From the NCBI RefSeq assembly GCF_001429765.1, contig NZ_LMJB01000006.1:700338-764337 (forward strand): DNA of 64,000 nt, written 5' to 3'. Source of the stretch: Flavobacterium sp. Root901. Lineage in GTDB: Bacteria; Bacteroidota; Bacteroidia; Flavobacteriales; Flavobacteriaceae. The translations under genes and the position numbers were made by a program. The stretch's first letter is position 1. Every line of letters begins with the position of its first letter. Positions 9,365 through 18,840 of this stretch are shown here, in pieces. The notes under the pieces were generated by a model. That model did not search any database. It was given only the letters and a program-made list of their open reading frames with translations, and had not been told where the DNA came from.

Positions 9365-9454
9365 AAAAAGTTAAGAAAACTTAAAAAAAATCTTAATTTG
9401 ATGAGTATATAATAAGAGAACTGTCCTCTATGTTTTTGTAACCTTATTTTTTAG

Positions 9455-10567
9455 ATGCAAAAACGTAATCAATATACCGAAATAGAAGATTTTTTAGCTG
9501 ACGAATCATTTCAGTCATGGGTTTTATTAAAAATCGATGAAAATGGCTGGGAAGAGTGGACTTTAGAAAGTCGTCAGCGTGCAAAATTAGTTCAGGATGC
9601 ACGATTAATACTTCTTGCAATGAAAGTTCCCGAAAGTGATCTTTCAGACTCTGATATACAGAGAGCGCTTCACAACACATGGATTAAAGTTCGTGATAAA
9701 GAAAATCAACAGACTTTACAAAATTTAAAAGTTAGGTTTCTGCGAAGAAAATTTTTATCCGGAGCAGCGGCAGTATTATTTTTAGGTTTAATGTCGGCCT
9801 GGTTCTACAATAATTATTATAAAACAGACAGCAAAGTTGTTACCTACAAAGAACTCATTGAAGAAAATAGTGAAGGCTTAGTAGAGCAGACCAATAATTC
9901 TGATAAACCTCAAATTATTACTTTGTCAGACGGAAGTTCTGTTTTATTACAGCCAAATAGTAAATTAAGTTATCCTAAGATCTTTACCGGAAACGAAAGA
10001 AAGGTATACTTATCCGGCGAAGGTTTCTTTGAAATTAGTAAAAACCCCCAAAAACCTTTTTTCGTTTACGCAAATGAAATTGTAACTAAGGTTGTCGGAA
10101 CTAGTTTTAGAGTTAAAGCTTATTCTGACCAGCCTGATGTTGAAATTCTTGTTCGCACCGGTAAAGTTAAGGTAAAATCAAACGATCTGGTTTCTAAATC
10201 TGAAAAAGAAGAAATTGTTTTACTGCCTAATCAGGCACTTCGATTTTTTAGAAGTGATTTAAAATTCAACAAAATAACCAATATTACAGAAGATGATGTT
10301 TTAGTAAAAAGCGTTGGTAATATTGAACAGTTAAGTTTCGAATTTAATGATATTCCTGTATCTCAAATTTTTGAAACCATTGAGCAGGCATATTTGGTAA
10401 AGATTGATTATCCAAAAAATAAACTGGAAGACTGCCACTTAACAACATCATTAAGCGATCAGCCTTTAACAGAAAAATTAAAAATTGTCTGTAAAAGCAT
10501 TGGCAATAATACCAGTTTTGAAATGAACGGAAATCAAATAATTATAACCTCAGACGGTTGTAATTAG
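9455..10567 (+). CDS. FecR-like transmembrane anti-sigma factor
   Basis: 370-aa inner-membrane regulator. Residues 1-95 are a cytoplasmic part that should bind the sigma factor, 101-118 are a single transmembrane helix (LSGAAAVLFLGLMSAWFY), and the rest is periplasmic. The FecR domain (IITLSDGSSVLLQPNSKLSYP, then GEGFFEISKNPQKPF) is at about 150-260. The C-terminal region (FNDIPVSQIFETIEQAY) resembles the domain that meets the STN domain of the outer-membrane partner. It follows the sigma gene by 90 bases. Confidence 0.92.
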   Translation: MQKRNQYTEIEDFLADESFQSWVLLKIDENGWEEWTLESRQRAKLVQDARLILLAMKVPESDLSDSDIQRALHNTWIKVRDKENQQTLQNLKVRFLRRKFLSGAAAVLFLGLMSAWFYNNYYKTDSKVVTYKELIEENSEGLVEQTNNSDKPQIITLSDGSSVLLQPNSKLSYPKIFTGNERKVYLSGEGFFEISKNPQKPFFVYANEIVTKVVGTSFRVKAYSDQPDVEILVRTGKVKVKSNDLVSKSEKEEIVLLPNQALRFFRSDLKFNKITNITEDDVLVKSVGNIEQLSFEFNDIPVSQIFETIEQAYLVKIDYPKNKLEDCHLTTSLSDQPLTEKLKIVCKSIGNNTSFEMNGNQIIITSDGCN

Positions 10568-10865
10568 TTTTTTTAGTGTAACTGTAATTGCACAGAAAAA
10601 AATCTTGTTTCCAACAATTAAATTTTCGAAGTAAAGCCTGTCAATTTTTCATCGAAATGTAATTTATTTCATCCAATAATAACCAAAAACTAAACTCAAC
10701 CAGAAATAACAAAATGCCTATGTAAAAATGAATACCATAAAAAAAAGTGCCGAAATGCTGTAACATTATCGACACTCATAAATTGTGAATATCTCTCTGT
10801 AAAGAGCTATTCATTCGTTTCTTAAAATACACTCGAATCAGTATTAATCAAAACAAATCAAAATT
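10568..10865 (+). promoter_or_regulatory. Leader region of the susC operon
   Basis: The 298-base gap before susC has no gene. It holds two imperfect hairpins: AGTGCCGA/TCGACACT (10746-10776, one mismatch, with AATG/CATT pairing inside) and GAATA...TATTC near 10786-10814. They may shape the 5' end of the susC mRNA. The promoter recognised by the ECF sigma factor should be here but cannot be named from one site. Confidence 0.4.
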
Positions 10866-13800
10866 ATGAAAAAACCAGTTGTTAAACAACGATTACTCCA
10901 TAGAATCATGAAAATAACACTATTTCAGTTTGTCTTAGCACTTGTGTTTTCAAGCTTTGCAGTGGCAAATAATGTAAATGGGCAAAAAAAATTAGATACC
11001 AAAGTTACAATTACAGTTGAAAATTTGACTCTTGATAATGCTTTGTCTAAAATTGAAAAGTCTGCACATGTAAAATTTTCGTATAATTCAAGACTTCCTC
11101 AGTTGAATAATAAAGTGAGTATTGAGGCTAATCAGGAAACACTTTCAAGTATTCTGAGCAGAATCCTTGTACCATTTAATATTACTTTTTCTGAAGTAAG
11201 CAATCAAATCATATTGCAAAAAACAAAAACAGAACCTTTTGCAAGCACAGATAGTCATGATTCACTTTTTGAAGTATTAACTGCAGGTCCAATTATTAAA
11301 GGTAAAGTTACAGATCAAACAGGAAGTCCGCTTCCGGGTGCTACAGTTATGGCAAAAGGCACTAAAGTGGCGGTATTAACTGATTTTGATGGTAATTTCG
11401 TTATAGAGATGCCGGCAAATTCAAACGCACTTGTTATTTCTTACGTAGGTATGGATACGAAAGAAATTGGCATTGAGAATACTACACCAACAGTCGTTCT
11501 TAGTGAAGTTGGACAAAACTTAAAAGAAGTTGTAGTAACTACAGGTTATGAAAAAACATCTAAAAGAACCTTTACAGGAGCAATCAGTAAAATTTCGGGT
11601 GCCGAATTAAAAGTAGACGGGGTTGTTGACGTAAGCAGAATGATCGAAGGTAAAGCGGCTGGGGTTACAGTACAAAACGTTACCGGAACATTTGGTACAG
11701 CTCCAAAAATTACAGTTCGTGGATCGTCTTCAATCTTTGGAGATACAAAACCTTTATGGGTAATTGATGGTGTTGTTCAGGAAGATATTATCAATATGTC
11801 ATTTGCAGATTTAGCATCAGGAAACTCAGAAACATTATTAAGTTCATCTGTTGCAGGTTTAAATGCAAACGATATTCAAAGTATTGAAATTCTTAAAGAT
11901 GCATCGGCTACTTCTATCTATGGTTCAAGATCATTAAACGGTGTAGTGGTTGTTACGACAAAACAAGGACGCAGAGACGCGCCTTTAAAAATTACTTACG
12001 GATTAGAACAATCAGTTAGAGAAGTTCCTAATTATGGTCAATATGATATTTTAAATTCTCAGGAATCTATGAGTATTTTAAAAGAAATGGAACAAAAAGG
12101 ATATTTAGATTTACCTTCAACAGTAAATGGAAGATATGGTGGAGCATACAACATTTTAGGAAGAGCAATCAACACTTATGTGCCGGAAACTGGAGGATAT
12201 TTAGTTAATAACGATCCTGTAAGCCGTAATAATTTCCTGAAAAAATATGAGTTAGCAAATACAGACTGGTTCAACGTATTGTTTAGACCGTCTATTACTC
12301 AAAATCACTCTTTAAGTTTTTCCGGTGGTGGAAAAAACAATACATTTTATGCTTCTTTAGGATATTACACAGATCCGGGATGGACTATTGCTGATGACGT
12401 AAAACAAATTTCAAGTAACATCAAAGGAACATTTTATGTAAATGATAAATTGAATATTACATTATCTACATTGGCTTCTGTTCGTGATCAGGGAGCACCT
12501 GGAAGTTACGAAAGTGAAAAAGACGTAGTTTTTGGAAAAGTAACTCGTGATTTCGATATCAACCCATTCAATTATGTATTAAATACTAGCAGAACGTTAA
12601 GACCTTATGATGATAATGGTAATTTAGAATACTACAGAAACAACTGGGCTAAGATGAATATCATCAATGAGTTGAAAAACAACTATATGGAAATCGAAGT
12701 AAAAGATATCCGTTTCCAGTTAGATCTTGATTATAAAATTACACCGCATTTAACTTATAATTTAACAGGTTCGGCTCGATATGCAAATACAAGCCGTGAG
12801 CACAAAATTTTAGAAAATTCAAATGTTGTAGGTGCTTATAAAGCAGGAACTCCGGATGGAGAAGATGGTGTAAATACATTGGTTAGAGATCAAAATATAT
12901 TTTTATACCAGGATCCAAATGACTTAACAGCGCCAAAAGTTTCTGTTTTGCCAAATGGAGGTTTCTTAAGAAAATTTACAAATGACATGACTTCTTACAA
13001 CTTAAGAAATAGTGTGAATTACAGAAATGTTTTTGCAGATAAACATGAAGTTGAAGGTTTATTTGGAACTGAGATGAGAGTTGTAGACAGAACAAGTGAT
13101 CAGTTTACAGCGGCAGGTTTACAATACGACAGAGGTTTAACAGCATTTACAGATCCAAGAATTATTGAAAAAATCATCAATGGAGGTGATTCTTACTATG
13201 GATTTAATGAAGAGAAAGAAAGAACAGTAGGTTTCTTCGGAAAAGTAGGTTATACATATGATCGTCGTTATACAGCTTCTGTTACAGGACGTTATGACGG
13301 TTCTAACAGACAAGGAAACAGCGATTCTTCAAGATGGCTGCCAACGTACACTTTTAGTGGAAAATGGAATGTAGCCGAAGAAAGCTTCATGAAAAATGTA
13401 GAATCAATCAATACTTTAGCATTTAGAGCTTCTTATGGATTAACTGCAACGGCAGGACCTGCAACAAACTCTTTAGCGATTTACAAAAGTTATATTACAG
13501 ACCGTTTCAATCTTGATAACAGAGAAACTTCAATTAGAATTGACGAATTGCAAAACAGTGATTTAACCTGGGAAAAACAATTCGAAACTAACATCGGGAT
13601 GGATCTTGGAATGTTTAACAACCGAGTACAGTTGACAACAGATATTTACCGTCGTAAGGCATTTGACTTAGTAGATTATGTAATTACTTCAGGCATTGGA
13701 GGTCAAAGAGTTAGACAAGGAAACAATGCAGATATGGAAACTAAAGGTTTAGAGGTTGGAATTACAACTAAAAACTTTGACGGTAAAGACTTTAAATGGT

Positions 13801-14591
13801 CAACAACACTTAACTTTTCAGTTTATCATCAAGAAATTACAAAGTTAGAAAACACACCAACAGCATTTGATTTGGTAGATTCTAATGGAGGTAACACAGT
13901 TGGGCATCCAAGAAACTCAATTTATTCTTATCAATTTCAAGGCTTAAATAATCAGGGTTTACCAACATTTATTTTACAGCCGGGTGCAGAGAATAATATT
14001 ACAGATGCTAATTTTCAGGATAATTTAGATGTTACAAAATACCTTAAATACGAAGGGTCAATTGAACCTAATAAATCTATTGGTTTAGCCAATACATTTA
14101 CATACAAAAACTGGTCATTATATGTGTTTTTTGTTGGTTCAGGCGGAAACAAAGTTCGTTTAAACCCGGTATATGATAGTACTTACGATGATTTAACGGT
14201 ATTTACTAAAGACTTTACAAATCGTTGGATTAATCCGGGAGATGAAAACTTTACAAATGTTCCGGTTATTGCAGACAGACGTTTAAATGCTAATTATGGC
14301 GGGGAGCGTACGCTTGCAAGAGCTTATAATACGTACAATTATTCAGATGTTCGTATTGCTGATGGTGATTTTGTTCGTTTGAAAAACATTTCATTAAGCT
14401 GGGAATTTCCTAAAGATTTCAAGAAAAAATTAGGGCTAAGTACATTTACATTAAAAGGTTCTGCAGTTAATCCCTGGTTGATTTATTCAGATAAGAGATT
14501 AAACGGTCAGGATCCTGAGTTTCGTAATTCTGGAGGAGTTGCTTTACCGGTAACATCTCAATATACTTTTACTTTAAACCTTTCATTATAA
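10866..14591 (+). CDS. SusC/RagA-family TonB-linked outer-membrane transporter with STN domain
   Basis: 1241-aa outer-membrane beta-barrel that takes up a large substrate using TonB energy. In order: signal peptide (about 1-40, ending near NVNGQ), STN signalling domain (about 45-115), a carboxypeptidase-D-like regulatory domain (GPIIKGKVTDQTGSPLPGAT, about 140-220), the TonB-box-like segment VVVTTGYEKTSKR, a plug with VRGSSSIFGDTKPLWVIDG, and the barrel ending in YTFTLNLSL with the C-terminal aromatic/Leu pattern. The STN domain matches the presence of the FecI/FecR pair upstream. SusD follows 11 bases downstream. The substrate cannot be read directly; the metallohydrolase and DUF4302 neighbours suggest a peptide- or metal-related cargo more than a glycan, as no glycosidase is in the operon. 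Confidence 0.95.
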   Translation: MKKPVVKQRLLHRIMKITLFQFVLALVFSSFAVANNVNGQKKLDTKVTITVENLTLDNALSKIEKSAHVKFSYNSRLPQLNNKVSIEANQETLSSILSRILVPFNITFSEVSNQIILQKTKTEPFASTDSHDSLFEVLTAGPIIKGKVTDQTGSPLPGATVMAKGTKVAVLTDFDGNFVIEMPANSNALVISYVGMDTKEIGIENTTPTVVLSEVGQNLKEVVVTTGYEKTSKRTFTGAISKISGAELKVDGVVDVSRMIEGKAAGVTVQNVTGTFGTAPKITVRGSSSIFGDTKPLWVIDGVVQEDIINMSFADLASGNSETLLSSSVAGLNANDIQSIEILKDASATSIYGSRSLNGVVVVTTKQGRRDAPLKITYGLEQSVREVPNYGQYDILNSQESMSILKEMEQKGYLDLPSTVNGRYGGAYNILGRAINTYVPETGGYLVNNDPVSRNNFLKKYELANTDWFNVLFRPSITQNHSLSFSGGGKNNTFYASLGYYTDPGWTIADDVKQISSNIKGTFYVNDKLNITLSTLASVRDQGAPGSYESEKDVVFGKVTRDFDINPFNYVLNTSRTLRPYDDNGNLEYYRNNWAKMNIINELKNNYMEIEVKDIRFQLDLDYKITPHLTYNLTGSARYANTSREHKILENSNVVGAYKAGTPDGEDGVNTLVRDQNIFLYQDPNDLTAPKVSVLPNGGFLRKFTNDMTSYNLRNSVNYRNVFADKHEVEGLFGTEMRVVDRTSDQFTAAGLQYDRGLTAFTDPRIIEKIINGGDSYYGFNEEKERTVGFFGKVGYTYDRRYTASVTGRYDGSNRQGNSDSSRWLPTYTFSGKWNVAEESFMKNVESINTLAFRASYGLTATAGPATNSLAIYKSYITDRFNLDNRETSIRIDELQNSDLTWEKQFETNIGMDLGMFNNRVQLTTDIYRRKAFDLVDYVITSGIGGQRVRQGNNADMETKGLEVGITTKNFDGKDFKWSTTLNFSVYHQEITKLENTPTAFDLVDSNGGNTVGHPRNSIYSYQFQGLNNQGLPTFILQPGAENNITDANFQDNLDVTKYLKYEGSIEPNKSIGLANTFTYKNWSLYVFFVGSGGNKVRLNPVYDSTYDDLTVFTKDFTNRWINPGDENFTNVPVIADRRLNANYGGERTLARAYNTYNYSDVRIADGDFVRLKNISLSWEFPKDFKKKLGLSTFTLKGSAVNPWLIYSDKRLNGQDPEFRNSGGVALPVTSQYTFTLNLSL

Positions 14592-14602
14592 TAGTCAGAA
14601 AC

Positions 14603-16078
14603 ATGAAAAACTTAAAAATAGCATTATCCCTGTTAATACTCGTTAGTATTACTAGCTGTGATGATTTCCTTTCGGAAAAACCAGATAACAGAACAGAAAT
14701 TGACACTCCTGAAAAAATCTCAGAATTGTTGGTTGAAGCCTATCCTCAAATGAGTTATTTTGATATTGCAGAAACAATGTCAGATAACGTTTTTGATAGT
14801 GGAATGGTGCAGACTTTAATTAAAAATGAGCAGAGCTATAACTGGGAGATACAAACTGAAACTACAGATATAGACACTCAGGCTTATTATTGGGATGCTT
14901 GTTACAAAGCGATAGCTCACGCAAATAAAGCGTTGGAAGCTATTGAAGATTTAGGAAGCCCGGCAAGTCTTAATCCGCAAAAAGGAGAAGCTTTAATAGC
15001 AAGAGCGTATTCTCACTTTATGCTGGTTTCATTTTGGTCTAAACGTTACAATCCGGCAACGGCTTCAACAGATTTGGGAATTCCTTATGTTACAAAACCT
15101 GAAACAGAATTAGTAACAAAATACAAAAGAAACACTGTAAGAGAGGTTTTTGACTTTATCGAAAAAGATATTGAAGACGGTTTAAAGCTGGTGACTAATA
15201 ATTACAAACAGCCAAAATTTCATTTTACTGTAAATGCTTCAAAAGCTTTTGCAAGCAGGTTTTATTTAGTAAAAGGAGATTGGGACAGAGTACTGGAATT
15301 AACAAACGACTTAGGATCTAAACCAGTAGGAAAGTTAAGAGATTTTCCATCTTATGATTTATTAAGCGCAGTTGACCAGAGATTGGCTTATGCAGATAGT
15401 GATGCCGAAACTAATTTATTAATTGTTTCTGCCAATACAATCGTGGGCAGATCTTATTATTCAAACCGTTTTTATCTTTCGGGAGCAAGATATCCGGAGA
15501 TTTTTGGTACAGCAACAAGTCCTTATAATAAACCTTGGTACTACAATTTCTATTCATCAAACAGCAGTATAACGGTATTTCTTCCAAAATTCTACGAATA
15601 TTTCAAATATTCAAACGTCACAGCAGGAATTGGAGATCCATATGTTGCCGAAGTTTTATTAAGCAATGATGAGTTTTTCTTAAACAGAATTGAAGCTCAC
15701 GTAATGAAAGGCGATATCGCATTAGCAAATGACGAATTGGATTATTTTTTATCAACAAGAACAGTAGGTTACGTTGCATCTGATAAGTTAACAGAAGCAA
15801 AAGTTGTGGCAAAATATCCTGTAATCGCAGATGAGTACACGCCATTTTATACAATGACACCAGTACAGACATCATACGTAAAAGCAATTGCAGAAACCAG
15901 ACGCAGGGATTTTATACATGAAGGAATGAGATGGTTTGATGTTAAGCGTTTCAATATTGTAGTGAATCACGAAACGTCAAATAAACCAACAAATGTTTTA
16001 GTAAAAGATGACAACAGAAGAGCTTTACAAATTCCGCTTCATGCATCAAATACGGGTGTTGAATTAAATCCTAGATAA
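14603..16078 (+). CDS. SusD/RagB-family outer-membrane lipoprotein
   Basis: 491-aa surface lipoprotein that forms the lid of the SusC barrel and binds the substrate. The lipobox SITSC gives Cys19, followed by Asp-Asp as in surface-exposed Bacteroidota lipoproteins. The helical TPR-like N-terminal half includes YYWDACYKAIAHANKALEAI and GEALIARAYSHFMLV. The C-terminus has RRRDFIHEGMRWFDVKRF, a SusD hallmark. It lies 11 bases after susC. Confidence 0.95.
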   Translation: MKNLKIALSLLILVSITSCDDFLSEKPDNRTEIDTPEKISELLVEAYPQMSYFDIAETMSDNVFDSGMVQTLIKNEQSYNWEIQTETTDIDTQAYYWDACYKAIAHANKALEAIEDLGSPASLNPQKGEALIARAYSHFMLVSFWSKRYNPATASTDLGIPYVTKPETELVTKYKRNTVREVFDFIEKDIEDGLKLVTNNYKQPKFHFTVNASKAFASRFYLVKGDWDRVLELTNDLGSKPVGKLRDFPSYDLLSAVDQRLAYADSDAETNLLIVSANTIVGRSYYSNRFYLSGARYPEIFGTATSPYNKPWYYNFYSSNSSITVFLPKFYEYFKYSNVTAGIGDPYVAEVLLSNDEFFLNRIEAHVMKGDIALANDELDYFLSTRTVGYVASDKLTEAKVVAKYPVIADEYTPFYTMTPVQTSYVKAIAETRRRDFIHEGMRWFDVKRFNIVVNHETSNKPTNVLVKDDNRRALQIPLHASNTGVELNPR

Positions 16079-16097
16079 TCTTAAAAATTAAAAACTT

Positions 16098-16958
16098 ATG
16101 AAACTATTCAAATATAATAAAATTGCCATTTTGGCTATGGTTTCGGTAGCTCTAATTTCATGCGCAAGCGATGATCAGCCGGGAGAAAGCCAGTTAGATT
16201 TTACACAGCCAACAAAAACAGCTTTGGATAACTGGATCACAACGACTTATTTAAATCCTTTTAATATTAATGTACAATATAAATGGAACCAGAATACAGT
16301 TGATAACAGCCGTTATTTATTTCCGCCGACAATTGACAAAGTAAAACCGGCGCTTGAAATCGTAGAAGAAATCTGGCTTAAGAGTTACTCAACAATCGGA
16401 GGCGCTGATTTTGTTAAAAAAATTGCACCAAGAGAAATTGTTTTGGTTGGAGGAGTAAATTTAAATAGTGTTGGAACCAGAACTTTAGGTTTGGCAGAAG
16501 GCGGACAAAGGGTAACTTTGTTTGAAACAGATTATATCGACCAGTCAGACCGTGATAATGTTTCAGAATTTATTCATACCATTCAGCACGAGTACATCCA
16601 CATTTTAAATCAAAACAAACCTTTTGACGAAAAAGCGTGGGCAGCTGTAACTCCTGTAGGATATACTGCAGACTGGTATAATTATGATATTCCGGAATCA
16701 AACGAAATTGGTTTTATCACAAGTTATGCAAGATCAAACATAAACGAAGACTTTGCAGAAACGGCTTCAATGATCCTAATTTACACAAAGGCAGATTATG
16801 AGGCATTTTTAGACGGAATCGAAAGCCCGTTTGCGTATCAGGCATTAAAAACAAAAGAAGCTTTGGTGGTAAAATACTTTAAAGAAGCATTCAATATGGA
16901 TTTTTATGCTTTAAGAGATGAGGCTGAGAAAAATACAACAGGTGTAATAAACAACTAA
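16098..16958 (+). CDS. HExxH zinc metallohydrolase lipoprotein linked to SusC/SusD
   Basis: 286-aa lipoprotein (lipobox ALISC, Cys22). The zinc motif HEYIH is at residues 164-168 within HTIQHEYIHILNQ, with a downstream Glu in NINEDFAETASM as the probable third ligand. Architecture and position fit the family of substrate-import-associated zinc metallohydrolase lipoproteins found beside SusC/SusD pairs (TIGR04549 type). It may process a peptide or protein before import through the partner transporter. It follows susD by 19 bases and precedes the DUF4302-like gene by 10. Confidence 0.85.
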   Translation: MKLFKYNKIAILAMVSVALISCASDDQPGESQLDFTQPTKTALDNWITTTYLNPFNINVQYKWNQNTVDNSRYLFPPTIDKVKPALEIVEEIWLKSYSTIGGADFVKKIAPREIVLVGGVNLNSVGTRTLGLAEGGQRVTLFETDYIDQSDRDNVSEFIHTIQHEYIHILNQNKPFDEKAWAAVTPVGYTADWYNYDIPESNEIGFITSYARSNINEDFAETASMILIYTKADYEAFLDGIESPFAYQALKTKEALVVKYFKEAFNMDFYALRDEAEKNTTGVINN

Positions 16959-16968
16959 AATAAGTATC

Positions 16969-18315
16969 ATGAAAATAAAAAACATATATAAGTATTTATT
17001 TGCAGCCATTTTGATACTGCATTTAAGCTCCTGCAACAACAATACAGATGCAGAGCAATTATTTAATGAAACACCAACGCAACGTTTAAACGCTCAAAAG
17101 TCAGAACTTAACGATGCATTGCTTTCGTCTCAGTTTGGCTGGAAAGCAATTTATTTTACAGATAATACAGTTTTAGGAGGTTACACGCATTTGTTTAAGT
17201 TCGCTCCTGACGGAACTGTAGAAATGGCTTCTGATTTTGATGCTGATACTGATGTCTACAAAAGTGAATACGAAATTCAGCTTGGAAGTACTGTAAGCTT
17301 GACGTTTACAACAAAAAACCGAATTCACCTTTTATCTGAATCAGATAATTATCCAATTCCGGCATTAAGAGCTAAAGGATATTTAGGAGATTTTCAGTTT
17401 TTATATTACGGACAAGAAAATGGAGAAATCATTTTTAAAGCTAACAGAAATGGTACAGAAATTCGTTTTGTAAAAGCAACAGCCGATGACTGGGCAAATT
17501 TGCCGCAAAATCTGGTAATGGAACAAAACGTTATTGGAAGCGACGAAAGGCCTCTTTTCAGGTTATTGGAGACAACTGACGGAACTACTACGCATAAATT
17601 CGACTTCTCTTTTAGCGAAGTTACTCGTTTTGCAGAATCTAATTCTATCGAAAGCGGGTATTCTATAAGCTACAATATGGGAGTAGGATATACGCCAACA
17701 GGAATTGTAGTAAGTCCTGCAGTTGAAGTAGGCGGACAAAAATTATCAAATTTTGTATATAATGATGCTGACGGAAGTTTTACAGCTACCGGAACTGGCG
17801 GAGTTAAAGCAACAATTAAGTATTCTAGTAACCCATTAATTCTTACTGACGATTACAAGAATTTCTTAGATGGTAAACCGCAAATGGTTATAAGTTTTAT
17901 TACGGCAAACCTTTATTCGGCACCAACAACTTCGACATACTTTAAATCATTATTTAATGCTGCGAATGCTACATTGCCGGCAAACCAAAAAATAACAAGA
18001 ATTCAAATTTATTTCAATTCAGCTTTTGGTAACTATATCGAATATCGTTTTGCAGGCGGAAGACCGAGTGTTTATCACAACTTTACAACAAGTGCAGATG
18101 ATACAAATAAGAGAATTATTTTAATTCACGATTCATGGGATAACGGATCTGCATATATTCCGGCTCCGGCTTTCTTAAAAGCACTTGACGATGAATTCTT
18201 TAATGCAGCAGGAATCTATTTGAAAAAAGAAGCATTTAAAATTACGTTTTCAAATACGATTTATACGATTACAAGTTCTACAAGTAATTTTAGAACCACC
18301 ACATATCAATTATAA
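16969..18315 (+). CDS. DUF4302-like surface lipoprotein
   Basis: 448-aa lipoprotein (lipobox HLSSC, Cys22, followed by Asn residues). The N-terminal segment TPTQRLNAQKSELNDALLSSQFGWKAIYFTD is typical of the DUF4302 family, which travels with the HExxH lipoproteins of SusC/SusD loci. The rest is beta-rich with no enzyme motif. It is the last gene of the operon, ended by the terminator at 18346. A role in substrate capture is inferred from context only. Confidence 0.75.
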   Translation: MKIKNIYKYLFAAILILHLSSCNNNTDAEQLFNETPTQRLNAQKSELNDALLSSQFGWKAIYFTDNTVLGGYTHLFKFAPDGTVEMASDFDADTDVYKSEYEIQLGSTVSLTFTTKNRIHLLSESDNYPIPALRAKGYLGDFQFLYYGQENGEIIFKANRNGTEIRFVKATADDWANLPQNLVMEQNVIGSDERPLFRLLETTDGTTTHKFDFSFSEVTRFAESNSIESGYSISYNMGVGYTPTGIVVSPAVEVGGQKLSNFVYNDADGSFTATGTGGVKATIKYSSNPLILTDDYKNFLDGKPQMVISFITANLYSAPTTSTYFKSLFNAANATLPANQKITRIQIYFNSAFGNYIEYRFAGGRPSVYHNFTTSADDTNKRIILIHDSWDNGSAYIPAPAFLKALDDEFFNAAGIYLKKEAFKITFSNTIYTITSSTSNFRTTTYQL

Positions 18316-18345
18316 TAATTTTTAGTTTTAATTTTTATTTTGAAG

Positions 18346-18378
18346 AAAGCAGCTCAGTTTTTTGAGCTGTTTTTTTTC
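18346..18378 (+). terminator. Terminator of the susC operon
   Basis: AAAGCAGCTCA pairs with TGAGCTGTTTT around GTTTTT, and is followed by T8. A near copy lies at 18701-18727. Confidence 0.8.
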
Positions 18379-18398
18379 TAATGATTTTAAACACCTAA

Positions 18399-18674
18399 AT
18401 GATGAAGAAATTAATAAAACCAATATATATAGCTATCTTTTTGTGGGGCTTAATACTAAATAGCATATCATGGTTTTATCCAGATTATACAAGATATTAT
18501 CTAATTCTCAGTATTATAGTAATAACTCCTTTAGCGATTATTGAAATGATAAAGATGAAAAAAGAAGATAAACTCAACGAGACAACATTATTTAAGGAAG
18601 CAATTTATAGAATGCTGATTATGTCGGTAGTTCTTGGGGTAATATTTGTTATTACAAAACAAAATCATATATAA
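18399..18674 (+). CDS. Small membrane protein of unknown function
   Basis: 91-aa protein with three predicted membrane segments: about residues 9-26, 33-50 and 72-86. A charged cytoplasmic-type stretch, MIKMKKEDKLNETT, sits between the second and third. The start uses the first of two ATGs (MMKKL). I do not recognise the family. It lies between two nearly identical terminators, which makes it a separate unit that may have been inserted or duplicated there. Confidence 0.6.
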   Translation: MMKKLIKPIYIAIFLWGLILNSISWFYPDYTRYYLILSIIVITPLAIIEMIKMKKEDKLNETTLFKEAIYRMLIMSVVLGVIFVITKQNHI

Positions 18675-18700
18675 AACTTAGTTTTTATTTATTTTGGGGA

Positions 18701-18727
18701 AAGCAGCTCGATTTTTTGAGCTGTTTT
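18701..18727 (+). terminator. Terminator after the small membrane protein
   Basis: AAGCAGCTC pairs with GAGCTGTTT around an 8-base loop, then a T run. Stem and flanks nearly repeat the terminator at 18346. It lies inside the longest possible upstream extension of fabG, which supports the later fabG start. Confidence 0.75.
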
Positions 18728-18801
18728 TTTATTTAGAAAAAAGCGAAATAAATTCTAAATCAAATTTTGTATTACAAATTTTATTAAACGCCCAAATACT
18801 C

Positions 18802-18809
18802 TATATTTG
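18802..18809 (+). promoter_or_regulatory. Candidate -7 box of fabG
   Basis: TATATTTG fits TAnnTTTG exactly, 31 bases before the fabG ATG at 18841. It supports that start. Confidence 0.5.
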
Positions 18810-18840
18810 TATTTCAAAAAATAAAAACGAATACCTCAAT

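Noticed and set aside
18694..18840. N-terminal extension of fabG to 18694
   Set aside because: The extension holds a terminator and a promoter box, and the FabG family starts at 18841.
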